In this document: positions 33,501 to 45,892 of the stretch, in pieces
Position numbering within the stretch: position 1 is the first letter of the stretch
How the letters are laid out: each line of letters begins with the position of its first letter
Translations under genes and position numbers: made by a program
Origin: Takakia lepidozioides
Lineage: Eukaryota > Streptophyta > Takakiopsida > Takakiales > Takakiaceae
Length of the DNA: 64,000 bases
NCBI GenBank assembly: GCA_030704615.1
Contig: CM060731.1
Location: forward strand, 56,090,756 to 56,154,755
Direction: 5' to 3'
Notes under the pieces: model-generated
The model's database searches: none
What the model was told of the DNA's origin: nothing
The model's input: the letters and a program-made list of their open reading frames with translations, nothing else

Positions 33501-34210
33501 GGGGGAAATGACGTAACACCTTCTTTGGAACGTTGCCACGACCCACCAAATACCTGGAGCTGTTACATTTAGGACAGGTAAGTGAATCCTTAAGCGCCCC
33601 TCTAAACAGTACACAGCCTTTCTCACAAGCATGGATGGTCGAGTACGCCAATCCCAATCGGGAAATCAATTTCTTGGCCTCATAATGCGAGACTGGTAGG
33701 GTGTTCCCATGAGGTAAAATGGAGTTCTTCAGCAGAGACAAGAGCTCATCAACAAATGAGTTCGAGCAACCGTGTGTTGCGCATGCGTTCAAGATCATCA
33801 ACGTTGCAGAAAGACGACTGTGCTTACTGCCACTGTATAATTTGATTTTTGATTCTTCCATCAGTTTTTGATGTTGGGGATCCACAAATGCTCCATCCAT
33901 GTGTCTTGGATCTAGATCTGAACCCATGTCATTCTCATCAAAATCGCCTTCACTCATGTCGTTCTCATCATAATCGCCTTCACTCATGTCAAATTGAAAT
34001 GGTTGTTTTCCATTCACATTGTTTGTTTCATTCTGTTGATTGCATTCTCCTCTTTCGAAGGCCTCTTGTAGTGCTTTGGCAATATCCAATCCCACGTTGT
34101 TGTCTGATGCGTCCAGCTCAATGTCATTGTCGATGGATTTTTCCCTAGCCAGGGAGCCCGTAGAGTAGTCCCCATCTGAGGACTCATCAGAAAATTGCTC
34201 CCCTTCATCC
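30581..34210 (-). pseudogene. CACTA transposase (TnpD-like, Transposase_21 type)
   Basis: Exons read leftward. About 34210-33070 carries an acidic head (DEGEQFSDESSDGDYS) and the Transposase_21 core: GLAYSTIHACEKGCVLFRG, CPKCNSSRY, VPKKVLRHFPLIPRLQRLY, NVRLGLALDGVNPFG. About 33050-32640 carries DFPAYGLLVGQVTKGYAGCP, GHRRYLP and LFDLPYWK. 32548-31661 carries HTLDPMHCEKN and the DUF4218-type block FPPSFFDVMTHLLVHLVDEL, RWMYPVERAMKYLKGYV. About 31510-30581 carries a DUF4216-like exon (VQYGKTKVVIF-like strand block, NFKHMLPANDQPCLFPSQA) and an acidic end. In the family this protein cuts at the CACTA termini. The frame shifts between GNGRARG and RPNIHSTDPSKANG (about 32720), so this copy should be inactive. 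Confidence 0.88.
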
Positions 34211-34886
34211 TGTCAATTAAACCAATGCTATCGTCAATGTTTCCTATACTTCAGTACATATAAAATAGTATTTGCAATTCCATGTTTTATTTTTAAAAAC
34301 CAGTGCATGATCGATCGACATTATAAGGGAAATCGACATGACTCAAAACGGTCATGCGAATGTTAGTTTTAGTCATGGTGCGCCGTACGTGCATAGTGCG
34401 AGTCTGGCGCAAGTACGGGTCCCTGCCATAGTTTAGCATGTGAGACTTGACAGTAGCTCTCAATAGCGGCTGCCCTCCGTGGCACACGCAGCAGCAACAC
34501 CGTAGTTTTTTCCATCCCTGTCGTCTGGCAAGGGCATCCTCCTTCCGCCACAAGTGCGCATCTCTCCTTCTAAGTCTTGCTTCTGCTAACACTCTACCTG
34601 AAAAACGTGGTTGCCTGTACATGACTGGCAGCTGTAGGCGAGGAATAGTGGCAATATTGGTTTTGAGCGCGTAAGTTGACCCGCGCACACCTGCACACTG
34701 TCGTCACCGGATGGCCAATGGAAGTAGCTCAACTCTCACGGCTTACGAGGTGGAAAGGGCAGCCAATGTAGCGGAGGTGAAAGCAAAGTTCAAAGAACTG
34801 GGACCAGCCACATTGGCAGCAGAGCAAGCTAGGGATTCTGAGTAACCACATTGACAGCAGAAGTAAGCTAGGAAAGCTGAGTAAGT
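34211..34886. other. CACTA intergenic sequence between transposase and MULE insertion
   Basis: Presumed 5' region of the CACTA transposase, whose other side continues at 48471. It contains a CAGTGCATGATCGATCG stretch and the near-duplicate ACATTGGCAGCAGAGCAAGCTAGG / ACATTGACAGCAGAAGTAAGCTAGG at 34810-34875. No gene was recognised. Confidence 0.5.
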
Positions 34887-34895
34887 GGATTGTAG
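34887..34895. repeat. MULE target-site duplication, left copy
   Basis: GGATTGTAG, identical to 48462-48470. Nine bases is the usual duplication length for Mutator-like elements. Confidence 0.9.
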
Positions 34896-34955
34896 GAGGT
34901 TTGCTATTTCATGAGCATGAGCGGCATGAACGGCATGAGCGGCATGAGCGGAGTA
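34896..34955 (+). repeat. MULE left terminal inverted repeat
   Basis: Starts GAGGTTTGCTATTTCATGAG and continues as CATGAGCGGCATGAACGGCA with further CATGAGCGG words to about 34955. Confidence 0.85.
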
Positions 34956-35139
34956 GTAAGACAATCGGTTTTCATGAGCAGAAGTACAAATTTCGAAAAT
35001 AAAAAACAATAAAAAACAATAATTTAATGCAATGTGTCAGGAAAAACAAATATATTATTCGGCCCCTTGAAGGGAAAATTGCAGTTTTGACAGTTGTGCT
35101 CATGATATTTCGTCTTCCGCTCATGCCAATTCCCAGCGA

Positions 35140-35600
35140 CATGTGCAAATATGGCGCCGAATTTCGCAGTAATAGGGTCCGTAACCTGAAAAAACGGCGA
35201 CGTATTTCGCGGTAATAGGTCTCTCTGGCGAAAAATGGTGCCGAATTCCGCGGCTATAGGTCCCCTCATGACAGGTAATTCGGCGCCATTTTTCCAGTGC
35301 ATCTTCGGACTTAGCCAGTTTTCGGCGCAAAATAGGGAAATTCGGCGCCATTTTTCCAGACACTGTACCAGTGCATGTTGGGACTTAGCCAGTTTTCGGC
35401 CCAAAAAAAAGAAATTCGGCGCCATTTTTCCAGACACGGTACCAGTGCATGTTGGGACTTAGCCAGTTTTCGGCCCAAAAAAAGAGAAATTCGGCGCCAT
35501 TTTCCTAGACACAGGTACCAGTGCATGTTGGGACTTAGCCAGTTTCAAGACAGTAACTTCCCCACACCAAAAACACTCCACAGTGTCGCTCCTGCAATGA
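35140..35600. repeat. GGCGCC-containing tandem repeats near the MULE left end
   Basis: Units contain AATTCGGCGCCATTTTTCCA, then a GTACCAGTGCATGTTGGGAC block and TTAGCCAGTTTTCGGC. GGCGCC cores lie at about 35282, 35344, 35418 and 35493, so the unit is 62-75 bases. TTAGCC-TTTTCGG and the GGCGCC core reappear in the 95-bp intron array on the other side of the element. Confidence 0.8.
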
Positions 35601-35809
35601 CACCCCAGCCCAAACCCAGAACCCAAAAAGAGAAATTCAGCGCCATTTTTCCAGAAATGGCCCCACAACTGCTTCTGTTGGATCTCAGTTTGAATGGAAT
35701 ATTGCCTCATTCCAGGAGTTTTGGGGTGCATTTCATTACACTGCAAAAAAAAGTCTGATACACCAAAATGCAATTGAAAATATCCATATGGAGAATTCTC
35801 TTTGCCCCA

Positions 35810-38800
35810 TCAATGATTTCTGGAATCCCTAAGGAGGAGTTTGTGCAGCTCGTTCACGCTCAACGCCGGTGCATGAATAAAGTCATCAATAGTCACGTTC
35901 ATCCTCAACCTCTTCAGGTAAATGTAATACAGATGCTTGCACGGATAATACTTCGAACCCTTCTTTGCTTCCATCAACGAGAAGTCCGTACAATTGCAAG
36001 TCGGCTCCACTCCAATCGTAATTGTGTATACATCGTCACGTACAGCCGAGCCGGCCGTTGCCATCCGATACACACGCCCAAGGCCGGATGGGGGTACGTC
36101 CACGGAGCTCTGAATAGTGCAAGACATCCCAAGAGCATTGGCAATCCGAGTCTCATTCAACTTGTTGGGAGGGTGTCGTCTCTTCACTCTTCCGAATCGC
36201 ATTGTGGGATGTGCAGAATTGTCCAATCCGTCTCTACTGGACCGAGCAGTCTGCAATGGCTGGGTCTGAGGAACCGGAAATGCGTGGGCCGGGATGTCTG
36301 TGCGTTGCACCATTCGAAATCCTGCTGCAGATAGAACATCCGCCTCATTCTGAGAGAGGCTGCAACCCGGTGCAACAGGTCAGACGCCCGGAGGCTCCGG
36401 CATTCCCTGAATCCCGTACTTGGGCTTGCCAAATACATAGGTCATTATGTCGTGCCTACAGAACCAAAATGTCTGCGTTGTGGCGTGAGCAAATGTGGGA
36501 GTCAAAAATCTTCCACTGAAACAAGGTGCAGGTACAGCACCGTGTGGGTTCCTCCGAATCATCTCACCACAGCGTGCTCTCGTATCCACCCGGATGGCGC
36601 AGCACTTCCCTCGAAATGCCGGCAATGTCCTCGCAATTCTCCACTGTGACTCCGACACTCTTGTCTCCACAATGGGAATGTTGTACTGCTTTACTACAGA
36701 TGGCTCGTTATGTTGCCGGGGCACGCGCCCTGTGCTCAAAGGAGATGGCGATCTTGAACGTGCAGGACTTGCGGTGCTCGACGAGACCTCCTCGGGCAAC
36801 ATCACCGGACCACGAGGGAGCGTGCGAATATTCTTGTCAGCTCGCCATGAATCCTCTTCTCCGCCAGGTGCCTCGTCAAGTCTTCGTCTCTCTGGACGGG
36901 TATGAACATCTCCTTCCAAATGTTGGCCTCTTCGCAGCAATGGCGTGTCCCGAAGGCCCTCTCGCAAGGCCGCCGCCCACTTCCGAGGATTCTTCGATCT
37001 AGAGGCAGTCCGCATCAGCATTTCCTGCCTGTCCGGCCCCAAGCCCCACTGTTTCCCTTTCAAGAACTCGTTGTACCTGCATTGCTGCATAATTGACCTC
37101 ACAATGTCCTCCGTTGTGGCAGTGAGGATGTCCACCAGATGCGCCGCAGAGGAGGCACGCCAGGAAGAGTGCATTGATTCGGCCATGTTTGTCGTGGGCA
37201 TGTCGGTGTCAGAGTCGAGACATATTTCCTGCACAAGCACATGTTGAGGTTACAAGCAAGTTACAAATATGGCCAAGAATAATATTCAACGGGACGCGAA
37301 TTCGTGCAACTCACCTCCCGCATATAGTCACCGAACTGGAGGAAACGATAATGCCACCATGCTAGCCAACTGACCATTGCTCCCTCGTCTGATTTCCTTA
37401 CAGCACCTGACGATGTCCACCAAGCCCGTATACATGCAAACTGTGTCTCTGCATCATCCAAGGTGGGAGCGCGCTTCCACGCAAGGCACATGGAACGGTG
37501 CTCCTCTCTGAAATCTGGCGCCACGAGCCTGGTTGTGTACTGCGAAAGGCTCTGCAGAAAATGGAACCCACAAGATCTCTCCTTGCCTTCCATGGGAACA
37601 TTGGGGTCTTGCCCGTACACCCTTCGGATGGCAGCCCAATTTGCTTGTGCGTTGTCCGCCATGAAACCACGGAAATTCGGAGGGGGCAATCCCGCCTTGG
37701 CCATCTGTTTGTTTATTCCCTGCCAAAGAAGCATCTCCGATTGTGTGTCCTCTCCTTTCATCTCAAAATAGCAATTGTCATTAGCATCCTGCAGTGGGTG
37801 TCGTAGACATGTGCACCCATTGTCACCCACTGGTGATTTGTAATTCGCTTGATATGGTCGAACATGACCCAACTGTTTGACAAGTCCCCACTCGTCATCC
37901 TGTCGACCAGTTCGACGCCGCTGCCAGGTCCACACGTGGACATTTTGAATACGAAACAACGATCTGCCTCAGTCCCTTGTCCTGGAAACCTACTTCCATG
38001 AATGTAGTCATATCCACATCGTCGCTTCACCTCCAGAATGGAGTGCATATCCGAGCCACGCCTAATTTTCTGTTTGCATGAGACAATGTGGTTTCAGACA
38101 TTCGGTGAACATACGTGGGACACCGACTCCAGCAATGCCTCCATTTCCTTCTCATCGAGAGGAACTCTATCGGAGCCGTCTTCCGACATAATTCTGGCCA
38201 ATGCCATCTTATGGGCGGCTTGGAGTTGTATCTGTTTGGGTTTGGCACCCGGTCTCAACTTAACCTCCTCCTGAACGAGCTGCTCTGCCTCGTGGGCAGC
38301 CTCCCACGAGTTCCCCCTCGCCAATATGTGACAATGGGAACCAACGTGTATGCAAGCTCGGGTGAGGTTAGGGAAACGGTGCAACACATAGAACTGCTTG
38401 GCATTACAAACAGACATGCAGTGTGGTGGTTCTTTGCAATGCGCACACTTAAATGTGGAGTTCGGAACCTTCTCCTGAGCTCGAAATGGTTGATGAGCTG
38501 TGCCTGTCCAATTGGTCTCGTTCCTGTGACCTCTAGATTTAAAGTGGAAGCAAGTTGGGGAGAAACACCGCAACGCGCCCGCACAAACAACGTAGCGCAC
38601 CCGCACACCATCGAGCATCTTCATGCTCGTGGTTTTGGTAACGCACCAAGGATGACCGTCGTGTTTTCTATCCATATCTGTCAACATTCTAGACGCCCTC
38701 GAGTAGTCCGCCCGAGGAGGGAACTCAAAGAAGATATTACCATCAACGTCGGCGGGAAGGCATGTAACCGATTTAATTGCGAACTTGCTGTAGTCCAGCC

Positions 38801-39392
38801 CGGCCAGCTCCGACCGGTGTCCCTCCAGGTGAAGCCCTCGCAGAATTTCAAGAATAGATCGAACTGCGGTGCTCGTGCTAGGAATATGACTCCCTCCTCC
38901 ACTGACGTCCATTGAGGACTTGCCTGATCTCCAGGACGACCTTGGAACTTCCATGACCTCGTCTGAGTCGGACAGGTTGTGAACAACCCGGTTCTCGCTC
39001 GTCTTCATGGATGGGTTCGGCTCTGGATTTACTTCGTTGCGGACTTCTCTCTTTAAGGTAGCCACTCTCTGATTCGCGGATTGTTTCATGGAAGGCGCCA
39101 GGATAGAAGGTGCATTTGGCGGGCAAATGAAGTCCCCAACAGCCTTGTATATGACGTTGTCCGATGGTGGAACTCGCCATTCCCTACCATCGCCGAAATC
39201 ATCGTGGAGCACAACAATACTCTCGACAACAAGGCCGTTTGAGTCCTTCCTTTCCTCCTCCAAAAAAACCGACCCCGGTTTCAGGTGGTATCGAATGCAC
39301 AGATATTTCTCCATCACCCGGCAGATGTACGGAAATGAAGCTCTATGCTCGTGAGGAGGACAGTACACTGTAGCGCTCGGGTTTTCCGCCAT
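35810..39392 (-). pseudogene. MULE transposase with SWIM zinc finger
   Basis: ATG at 39392 (MAENPSATVYCPPHEH). Exon 1 (to about 38112, donor GTATGT) has a Cys/His-rich DNA-binding-like segment (CAGALRCFSPTCFHF, CAHCKEPPHCMSVC). Exon 2 (about 38073-37317) holds the catalytic core: VTMGAHVYDTHCRM (candidate first Asp) and NFRGFMADNAQANWAAIRR (second Asp). Exon 3 (from 37226) holds NMAESMHSSW, the usual ES motif with the catalytic Glu. The C-terminal part (about 36313-35810) has CNCTDFSLMEAKKG and PCKHLYYIYLKRL, a SWIM CxC...CxH finger. The frame shifts near 37768 (after MLMTIAI), and a TGA near 36380 separates the SWIM part unless spliced out. In the family this enzyme cuts at the terminal repeats. 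This copy is probably dead. Confidence 0.85.
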
Positions 39393-39679
39393 GGGAGATG
39401 TGCACACAAGACTGCCAGGATGGCGTGCGGGGAAGCTCCCTGGTAGAAGGGGGATGCACCGATGGGAAGGAATGCGGTGCCGATTTGTCCGAGCGATGAA
39501 GCCTGATCCAAATCCAGGGAGCCAACTATCTCAAAAATCCACAGTCAGAGTGTTAATGAACCTTGTCTCCGGAATGCGGCCCCTGGTCTTTGTGCAATAA
39601 CTGCCAACGGTATGCAGTTAGAAAGTGGGGGGCCGTCCGGATGATGACGGCTGAAGGGGAGAAGCTGGCACCGTGCCGT

Positions 39680-41400
39680 CACATTACTACCCCCGAATGG
39701 AAATTCGGCACCCAATATCCAACAGGGGCCGCACGGATGAAGTCGTCTGGGGCAGAGATGCCGGCACCTGTCCGACAGAGAACATCCCCCGGACGGAAAT
39801 TCAGCGCCGAATTTCCATTCGGATCCCCCCAAAGGAAGTCCTGTCAGGGGGTCAGGCCGAAAGCTGGCCGACATAAAAACCTACGCGGATGGAAAAACGG
39901 CGCCGAATTTCCATCCGAGGCCTTTCGGATGCAGTCGGCTCGGGGGAAAGGCCGCCATCTGGCCCTCACATTACAACCCCCGGACGGAAATTCGGCACCG
40001 AATATACAACAGGGGAAGCCCGGATGAAGTCGCCTCGGGCGCAGAGGCCGGCGCGTGTGCGACAGAGAACATCCCCTGGATGGAGATTTGGCGCCGAATT
40101 TCCATCCGGGCCCCCCCAAAGGAAGTCGTGTCGGGGGGTCAGGCCGAAAACTGGCCGGCATAAAAACATCCCCAGATGGAAAAACGGCGCCGAATTTCCA
40201 TCCGGGGCGGTTCGGATGCAGTTGGGGAGGGGGGAGAGGCCGGCACGTGGCCGTCACATTTCAACCCCCGGACGGAAATTCGACACCGAATATCCAACAG
40301 GGGACGCCCGGATGAAGTCGCCTCGGGCGCAGAGGCCGGCGCGTGTGCGACAGAGAACATCCCCTGGATGAAGATTCGGCGCCGAATTTCCATCCGGACC
40401 CCCCCAAAGGAAGTCGTGTCGGGGGGTCAGGCCGAAAACTGGCCGGCATAAAAACATCCCCAGATGGAAAAACGGCGCCGAATTTCCATCCGGGGCCGTT
40501 CCAATGCAGTCGGGGAGGGGGGAGAGGCCAGCACCTGGCCGTCATATTTCAACCCCCGGACGGAAATTCGGCACCGAATATCCAACAGAGCGGCGGAGAG
40601 GCCGGCACCTCTCCGACAGAGACCATCCCCCGGATGGAAATTCGCCGCCAAATTTCCGGGGCAGAAACCTCCCAGAATGGAAAAACGGCGCCGAATTTCC
40701 GTCAGAGGCTGTTCCGATTTGCCTCTAGCACTGAAGGATTCCAGGAAAAATCCGAAAAATCAATCGGACACGATCAGAATTACCTGCAGGAAGGTAATTA
40801 GACGTTTCGAAATTCCTGGCGAGTGGAAATTCGGCGCCGAATATCCATACGCTAGCGATCCGACTTACCTGCTGGATGGAAATTCGGCGCCGGATTTCCA
40901 TCCATCCAGGATTCCACTTACCTGCTGGATGGAAATCCGGCGCCGAATTTCCATCCATCCGGGACTCCACTTACCTGCTGGATGGAAATTCGGCGCCGGA
41001 TCTCCATCCATCCGCTCTCCGCCCAACCTTGCGGATGGAAATCCGGCGCCGGATTTTCCATCCATCCGCCTCCGAATTACCTGCTTGAGGGAAATTTCGC
41101 GCGCCGCCCTACCTGCGCGGATGGAAATCTGGCGCCGGATTTCCATCCATCCGCTTCTGAATTACCTGCGTCAGGGAAATTTGGCGCGCCGCCCTACCTG
41201 CGCGGATGGAAATCCGGCGCCGGATTTGCATCCATCCGCTTCCGAATTACCTGCGTGAGGGAAATTTCGCGCGCCGCCCTACCTTGCAGGATGGAAATTC
41301 GGCGCTGAATTTCCATCCTGCTGCGCTCCGAATTACCTGCAGGATGGAAATCCGGCGCCGGATTTCCATCCTGCAGTGCTCCGAATTACCTCTACGTTGG
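39680..41400. repeat. central MULE palindromic repeat array
   Basis: Left part (39680-40720): about 3.5 units of 290-298 bases; for example CCGGCATAAAAACATCCCCA recurs at about 40155 and 40447, with an older variant at 39865. Right part (40800-41400): shorter units of 52-85 bases built round GGATGGAAATCCGGCGCCGG and its complement TTTCCATCC. Most GGCGCC centres are flanked by complementary GGAAAT(T/C)CGG and CCG(A/G)ATTTCC, so each makes a hairpin of about 30 bases. The array separates the two divergent MULE genes and must include both promoters. Translations across it are repetitive artefacts. Confidence 0.9.
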
Positions 41401-41594
41401 AAATTCCGGGCCTAGTTTCGTCGATTTTCATCCGACATGGAGGGCTTCATCCGACATTTAATTGCGCAGTTGGGCAATAAATGTCCACCGCCGTCGGTGT
41501 TCATTCGGGCTGGCGACACATGGCTTCTTGGATGATTCCATGGATACGTACCCTAAATCTCATGCTAATCTTGGCTTAACATGCTATTCGAGGC

Positions 41595-44500
41595 ATGTAC
41601 CCCAAAAACGGAGATCTTTTTCCATTTTGGCTGGGACTTATGCCGCCTGAAGGGCGTGGCTCTCCTGAGAGAAACCTCACATCCAGACCGCAGCGGAAGT
41701 TGAAAGCTTTGTACTACGGACGACGGCCAATCTCTCGCATGGCCAAACTGAAGCTCCAGCAGGAGATTCCAGTGTCTTGCTCACAACCTGCGCCAACTGA
41801 AGCCGAGTACTCTCAGGCAAGCCACTTCTGCTTTCGCTTTGTTCGATTTCTTTTTTGCTTTCGCTTTGTTGCCTCGCTTTGTTTTTGCATCTTCATCCTG
41901 GCTTCGCTGGATGAGTAAACGTTAGATAGTTGAGTGAACCTTACATTGTTTGCAATGCGTGTGCAAATCCGGCAGCTGTGGAGAAGGCTGCTTGTGCATG
42001 TCATTCTCAGGCAATGGTTGCATTTGTTTTCATTGTTGTTGCATGGCTCTCCATACTTCCTAAACTTGTTATGTTTTCATTTTTGTTACACGATTGTTGC
42101 TATGGTGGTTGCGCTGCTCGTTGCGATGCTGGCTTTTGCACCGATGTTGGTTTTCACGATTTTTGGGAATGACAGAGTGACGACGAGCCCGGCACGCTGG
42201 TGGTATCATCGACAGCTCCAACTCATCGCATGTTTGAATCACCCAACTTGGGGCGAAAGGGCAAACTTCAACCTTTTGTTGGTGGACGGGAGGACTTGCA
42301 ACGAGAGTACGACAGAATAGGCATTGCGGAGGTTGGTGCAGGCGGCATGGCAGGTGAAGGGCGTGAGCACATGAGGACAGCAGATCCGGCAATGGAGGTT
42401 GTTCATGCACATGCAGTAGGGCCTGCCCACGCAAAGAAAAAGAAGAAAGCTAAGCACATGCAATCCCCAGCGAGAGAGCCGTCACGGGCTGCAGAGGGGG
42501 GAGTGAGCAGTGCGCGCGAGGGTGTCAGTTCGCCTCAATCAAAGGTGGTCGTCCTGGAGGGCTCCCCTGCTGCTAGCCCTAGTAAGAAACAGAAAGCCCG
42601 TGAGAGGGCAAAAGAGAGTGCAAAAGAACAGACGAGACAGAATGCTAGCCAGGAGGAAAGAGAAAAGGCCACTGAAGAGGCCAGGGGTGCCCAAATGACA
42701 GATGCCAATGTAAGCGAGGGACGCACAGAGACGGTGGATCCCTCCAAGACACCACAGAGAGGCAGTAACACACTGGTTAGACCATCGCGGGCAAGAGCAG
42801 CCCCCGCAATTACCCATACGGTGGAGAGTGGAGGAGAGGAAAGAACACCAGAAAGAGCACGGATTGTGCAAGTTCGAGGTGAAGCCAGGGAGAGGGCAGT
42901 AGAGACGGGGAGAGTGCTGGAGGTGGTTTCGCAGGTGGCTGACCCTGTTGAGGAGGACGACATGGAGCTTTCTGACCAGGATGACATCCTCCCGGACATC
43001 CCGAGGCCCCAAACCAGGAGCATACAAGCTGGATTTGGCGGTCCTGGTGGGTTGTCGGAAAACCCCTCTACAGCAGACGTCATGTCTGAGGCGGATATGA
43101 AGTTGGCCGCTGCCAAGATGTTGGAGGCAACCCACAGCAACATTGGCAGGGTGCTGGGGGGCATGGTGTACCCGGCCAAGCTTCGAATTCCCCTTTGCCG
43201 CTTGGTGTCATTGCAGGTGGTGAGACCTGCCCTCCCAGGCGATATCGACAAGCTGAAATTCTCTTTCCGGGATGGATATCGAATGGGGTCTGCCGCGTTT
43301 TACGTTTCCATTGAGAACGACCACGGAGCTTCCCGTGCCCACACTTCCGATGAGGTGGACAAATGGGGTCCCCATTGGCAAACGCGAAATGAGGAGTTCG
43401 AGAGATCGATTGCTAGTGATCCTCTTTTCCAGCACTTGTCCGGTAAGATGTTCTACGTGTGGGACGGCAATCATTGCCTCCTGGCATGGATGGAGCACAT
43501 TGCCCAAGCCCACCCCAACGACCTCGATTGGCATTTCGCCGTGGATTGTGTTGTGCTGAAGGTTGCGGGGCCCAAAGATCGCAGTCTTCTCAAAGCTGCA
43601 ATGGCCGACATCAACTCGTAAGCTACAACCCCTCTCGCTTTTGGACTTTGAATTTGGAAGTCATTTCATTGCAAATCCTCATATATGATGAAAATTCCCA
43701 TTTCAGTATTGTTTGATGGAAATGTGGCACTGTAGGGTGACTGAGAATGCCTTCATTGCCACCAACTTGTCCCATATGCTCTTCCGAGTGAAGGATGTCG
43801 GGAAGCAGGGGGTGCAAGAGTTTGTCAATTCCCTCAGTGCCGACCTCCTGCGCAAGTCGGAGGCAAAGGCAGACAGAACCTGGTATAGGCTGAGCGTCGA
43901 CACCATGGTGGACTACATATTTCGGGTAAAGCTCCTGACAGTTTTGTTGAGCTAATCTGTCTCTCCTCCCCCAACAGAAGAAATTGTGTTGAGCAGGATC
44001 TCTAATCTTATGTGCGCATTCTTGACAGACGAAAATACAGCAGGATTTGGCACATGCGCGGAGGTTTTACATGGAGTCAGAGGAGAAGAATCCAACCCTC
44101 CTGGAACTCGAATCGTATGTCAAAGCTGCGGAGATGAGGGCCCGCATAAAGTACAAGTCGCGGATGGTAAAGTACGTGGCCATAGCTGATCCCGCCCTTG
44201 GTGCCGACTTTCTGGTGGAGGTGGGGAAGCACTACTCTCGCGCTCTGAAGCCCACGATGACATTGGAGAAGCTCCATCGTCTAGCCACATCCTGTGTGGA
44301 TGCAACAGAAAAGGTGATACATTCTTAACCAAATTGTGGTGCAACAACTCATTTTTTTGGTGTTTGGCGCTTACGAATATGCTGGGTGGTTGGACAGACC
44401 CGGTGGCTCCAAATCTGGAATGGTTCCCAAAGTACCAGGGACATGTGGAGCTTCCCCAAGCCGGACAAACTCTCTGACCCCACATTCGACATGTGGATGA

Positions 44501-44830
44501 ACCGCATGACATGGTGGTTTCAGGTACTTCCCCACGCTTCGTTTGGGGCTTCTACTCTAGTAGGGGGTGGATTCATTGTATTTTTTCAGGAAAGCGATCT
44601 GATGGAGAATCTCCACAGGTGACGACGAATGCGCAAGAGCAGCTGGACACACAAGCACATCAGTTCAAGATGGAGATATCTCCTGCAGCAGAGAGCCTAC
44701 GTGACTATGTGACGACCTTTCTGCTCTACCAAACCAACCTATTCTTTCGGGAGATAGCAGATGCTCGCCGGAGCCACGAGTTCACCGACCAGCCAAACGC
44801 GGACAAAGCAGCAATGCGCCTTCTGTACAG
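41595..44830 (+). pseudogene. ParB-like N-terminal half of the MULE ParB/MTase-like gene
   Basis: Exons by splice signals: 41595-41815 (MYPKNGDLFPFWLGLMPPEG; GC-type donor CAG/GCAAGC), 42178-43617, 43736-43927, 44029-44313, 44399-44523 and about 44590-44830. Exon 2 starts with a long Lys/Glu/Arg-rich disordered part (HAKKKKKAKHM, KKQKARERAKESAKE), then a compact domain: LCRLVSLQVVRPALPGDID, GKMFYVWDGNHCLLAWMEHI and FAVDCVVLKVAG. That strand/helix order with DGNH is the pattern of ParB-type domains (usual motif DG-HR, here Cys replaces Arg). Later exons are helical (AHARRFYMESEEKN, LLYRY). The last one splices in phase to the methyltransferase exon at 45893, so the two are one gene. An apparent frame change near 44600 and the stops downstream suggest an inactive copy. 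Confidence 0.65.
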
Positions 44831-44905
44831 GTATATACGCGCTGCCTTTCTTTCAAGTCCTTGCATTTCAGGATGTTAGAAGCCTCATGTGGTGTTAGGG
44901 AAAAT

Positions 44906-45720
44906 GGCGCCGAATTTCCAGTCAGGGCTCCGAAAATGGCTAAGTCCCTAGACTGGCTGGCCCTGAACTGGAAATTCGGCGCCATTTTCCAGTTCTAGGC
45001 CCTATTGCCGTTCAGGGACTTGGCCATTTTCGGGCTAAGTCCCTAGACTGGCTGGCCCGGAAGTGGAAATTCGGCGCCATTTTCCAGTTGTAGGCCCTAT
45101 TGCCGTTCAGGGACTTGGCCATTTTCGGGCTAAGTCCCTAGACTGGCTGGCCCTGAACTGGAAATTCGGCGCCATTTTCCAGTTCTAGGCCCTATTGCCG
45201 TTCAGGGACTTGGCCATTTTCGGGCTAAGTCCCTAGACTGGCTGGCCCGGAAGTGGAAATTCGGCGCCATTTTCCAGTTGTAGGCCCTATTGCCGTTCAG
45301 GGACTTGGCCATTTTCGGGCTAAGTCCCTAGACTGGCTGGCCCGGAAGTGGAAATTCGGCGCCATTTTCCAGTTGTAGGCCCTATTGCCGTTCAGGGACT
45401 TGGCCATTTTCGGGCTAAGTCCCTAGACTGGCTGGCCCGGAAGTGGAAATTCGGCGCCATTTTCCAGTTGTAGGCCCTATTGCCGTTCAGGGACTTGGCC
45501 ATTTTCGGGCTAAGTCCCTAGACTGGCTGGCCCGGAAGTGGAAATTCGGCGCCATTTTCCAGTTGTAGGCCCTATTGCCGTTCAGGGACTTGGCCATTTT
45601 CGGGCTAAGTCCCTAGACTGGCTGGCCCGGAAGTGGAAATTCGGCGCCATTTTTCAGTTCTAGGCCCTATTGCCGTTCAGGGACTTAGCCATCTTCGGGC
45701 CAAACCGGGAAAAATGGCGC
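44906..45720 (+). repeat. 95-bp tandem array inside the ParB/MTase gene intron
   Basis: GGCGCC cores lie at about 44978, 45073, 45168, 45263, 45358, 45453, 45548 and 45643: an exact 95-base period over eight units. Each holds GGAAATTCGGCGCCATTTTC, TAGGCCCTATTGCCGTTCAG, GGGACTTGGCCATTTTCGGG and CTAAGTCCCTAGACTGGCTG. Two sub-variants (CTGAACTGG and CGGAAGTGG) alternate at first and then the second takes over. Flanking splice sites (donor at 44831, acceptor ending 45892) place the array in an intron. Confidence 0.92.
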
Positions 45721-45892
45721 CGAATTTCCAGTTCAGGGCTCCCAAGATGGCTAAGTCCCTAGGGTGGCAGTCACCAAAAACCGAAATTCGGCGCCATTTT
45801 TCCATTTCTAGGCCCACTCACATCCGCCCCAACCTGGGAAAATGATGCCGAATATGCATTCAGGGACCTCATTGTGTTTTTCATGAATGCAG

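Noticed and set aside
39545-41415. Many overlapping 60-260 codon frames on both strands, with repetitive translations
   Set aside because: They arise because the palindromic repeat lacks stops; no frame is consistent across units and no protein family is matched.
44782-45845. Short ORFs within the 95-bp array
   Set aside because: They are intronic repeat translations in changing frames.
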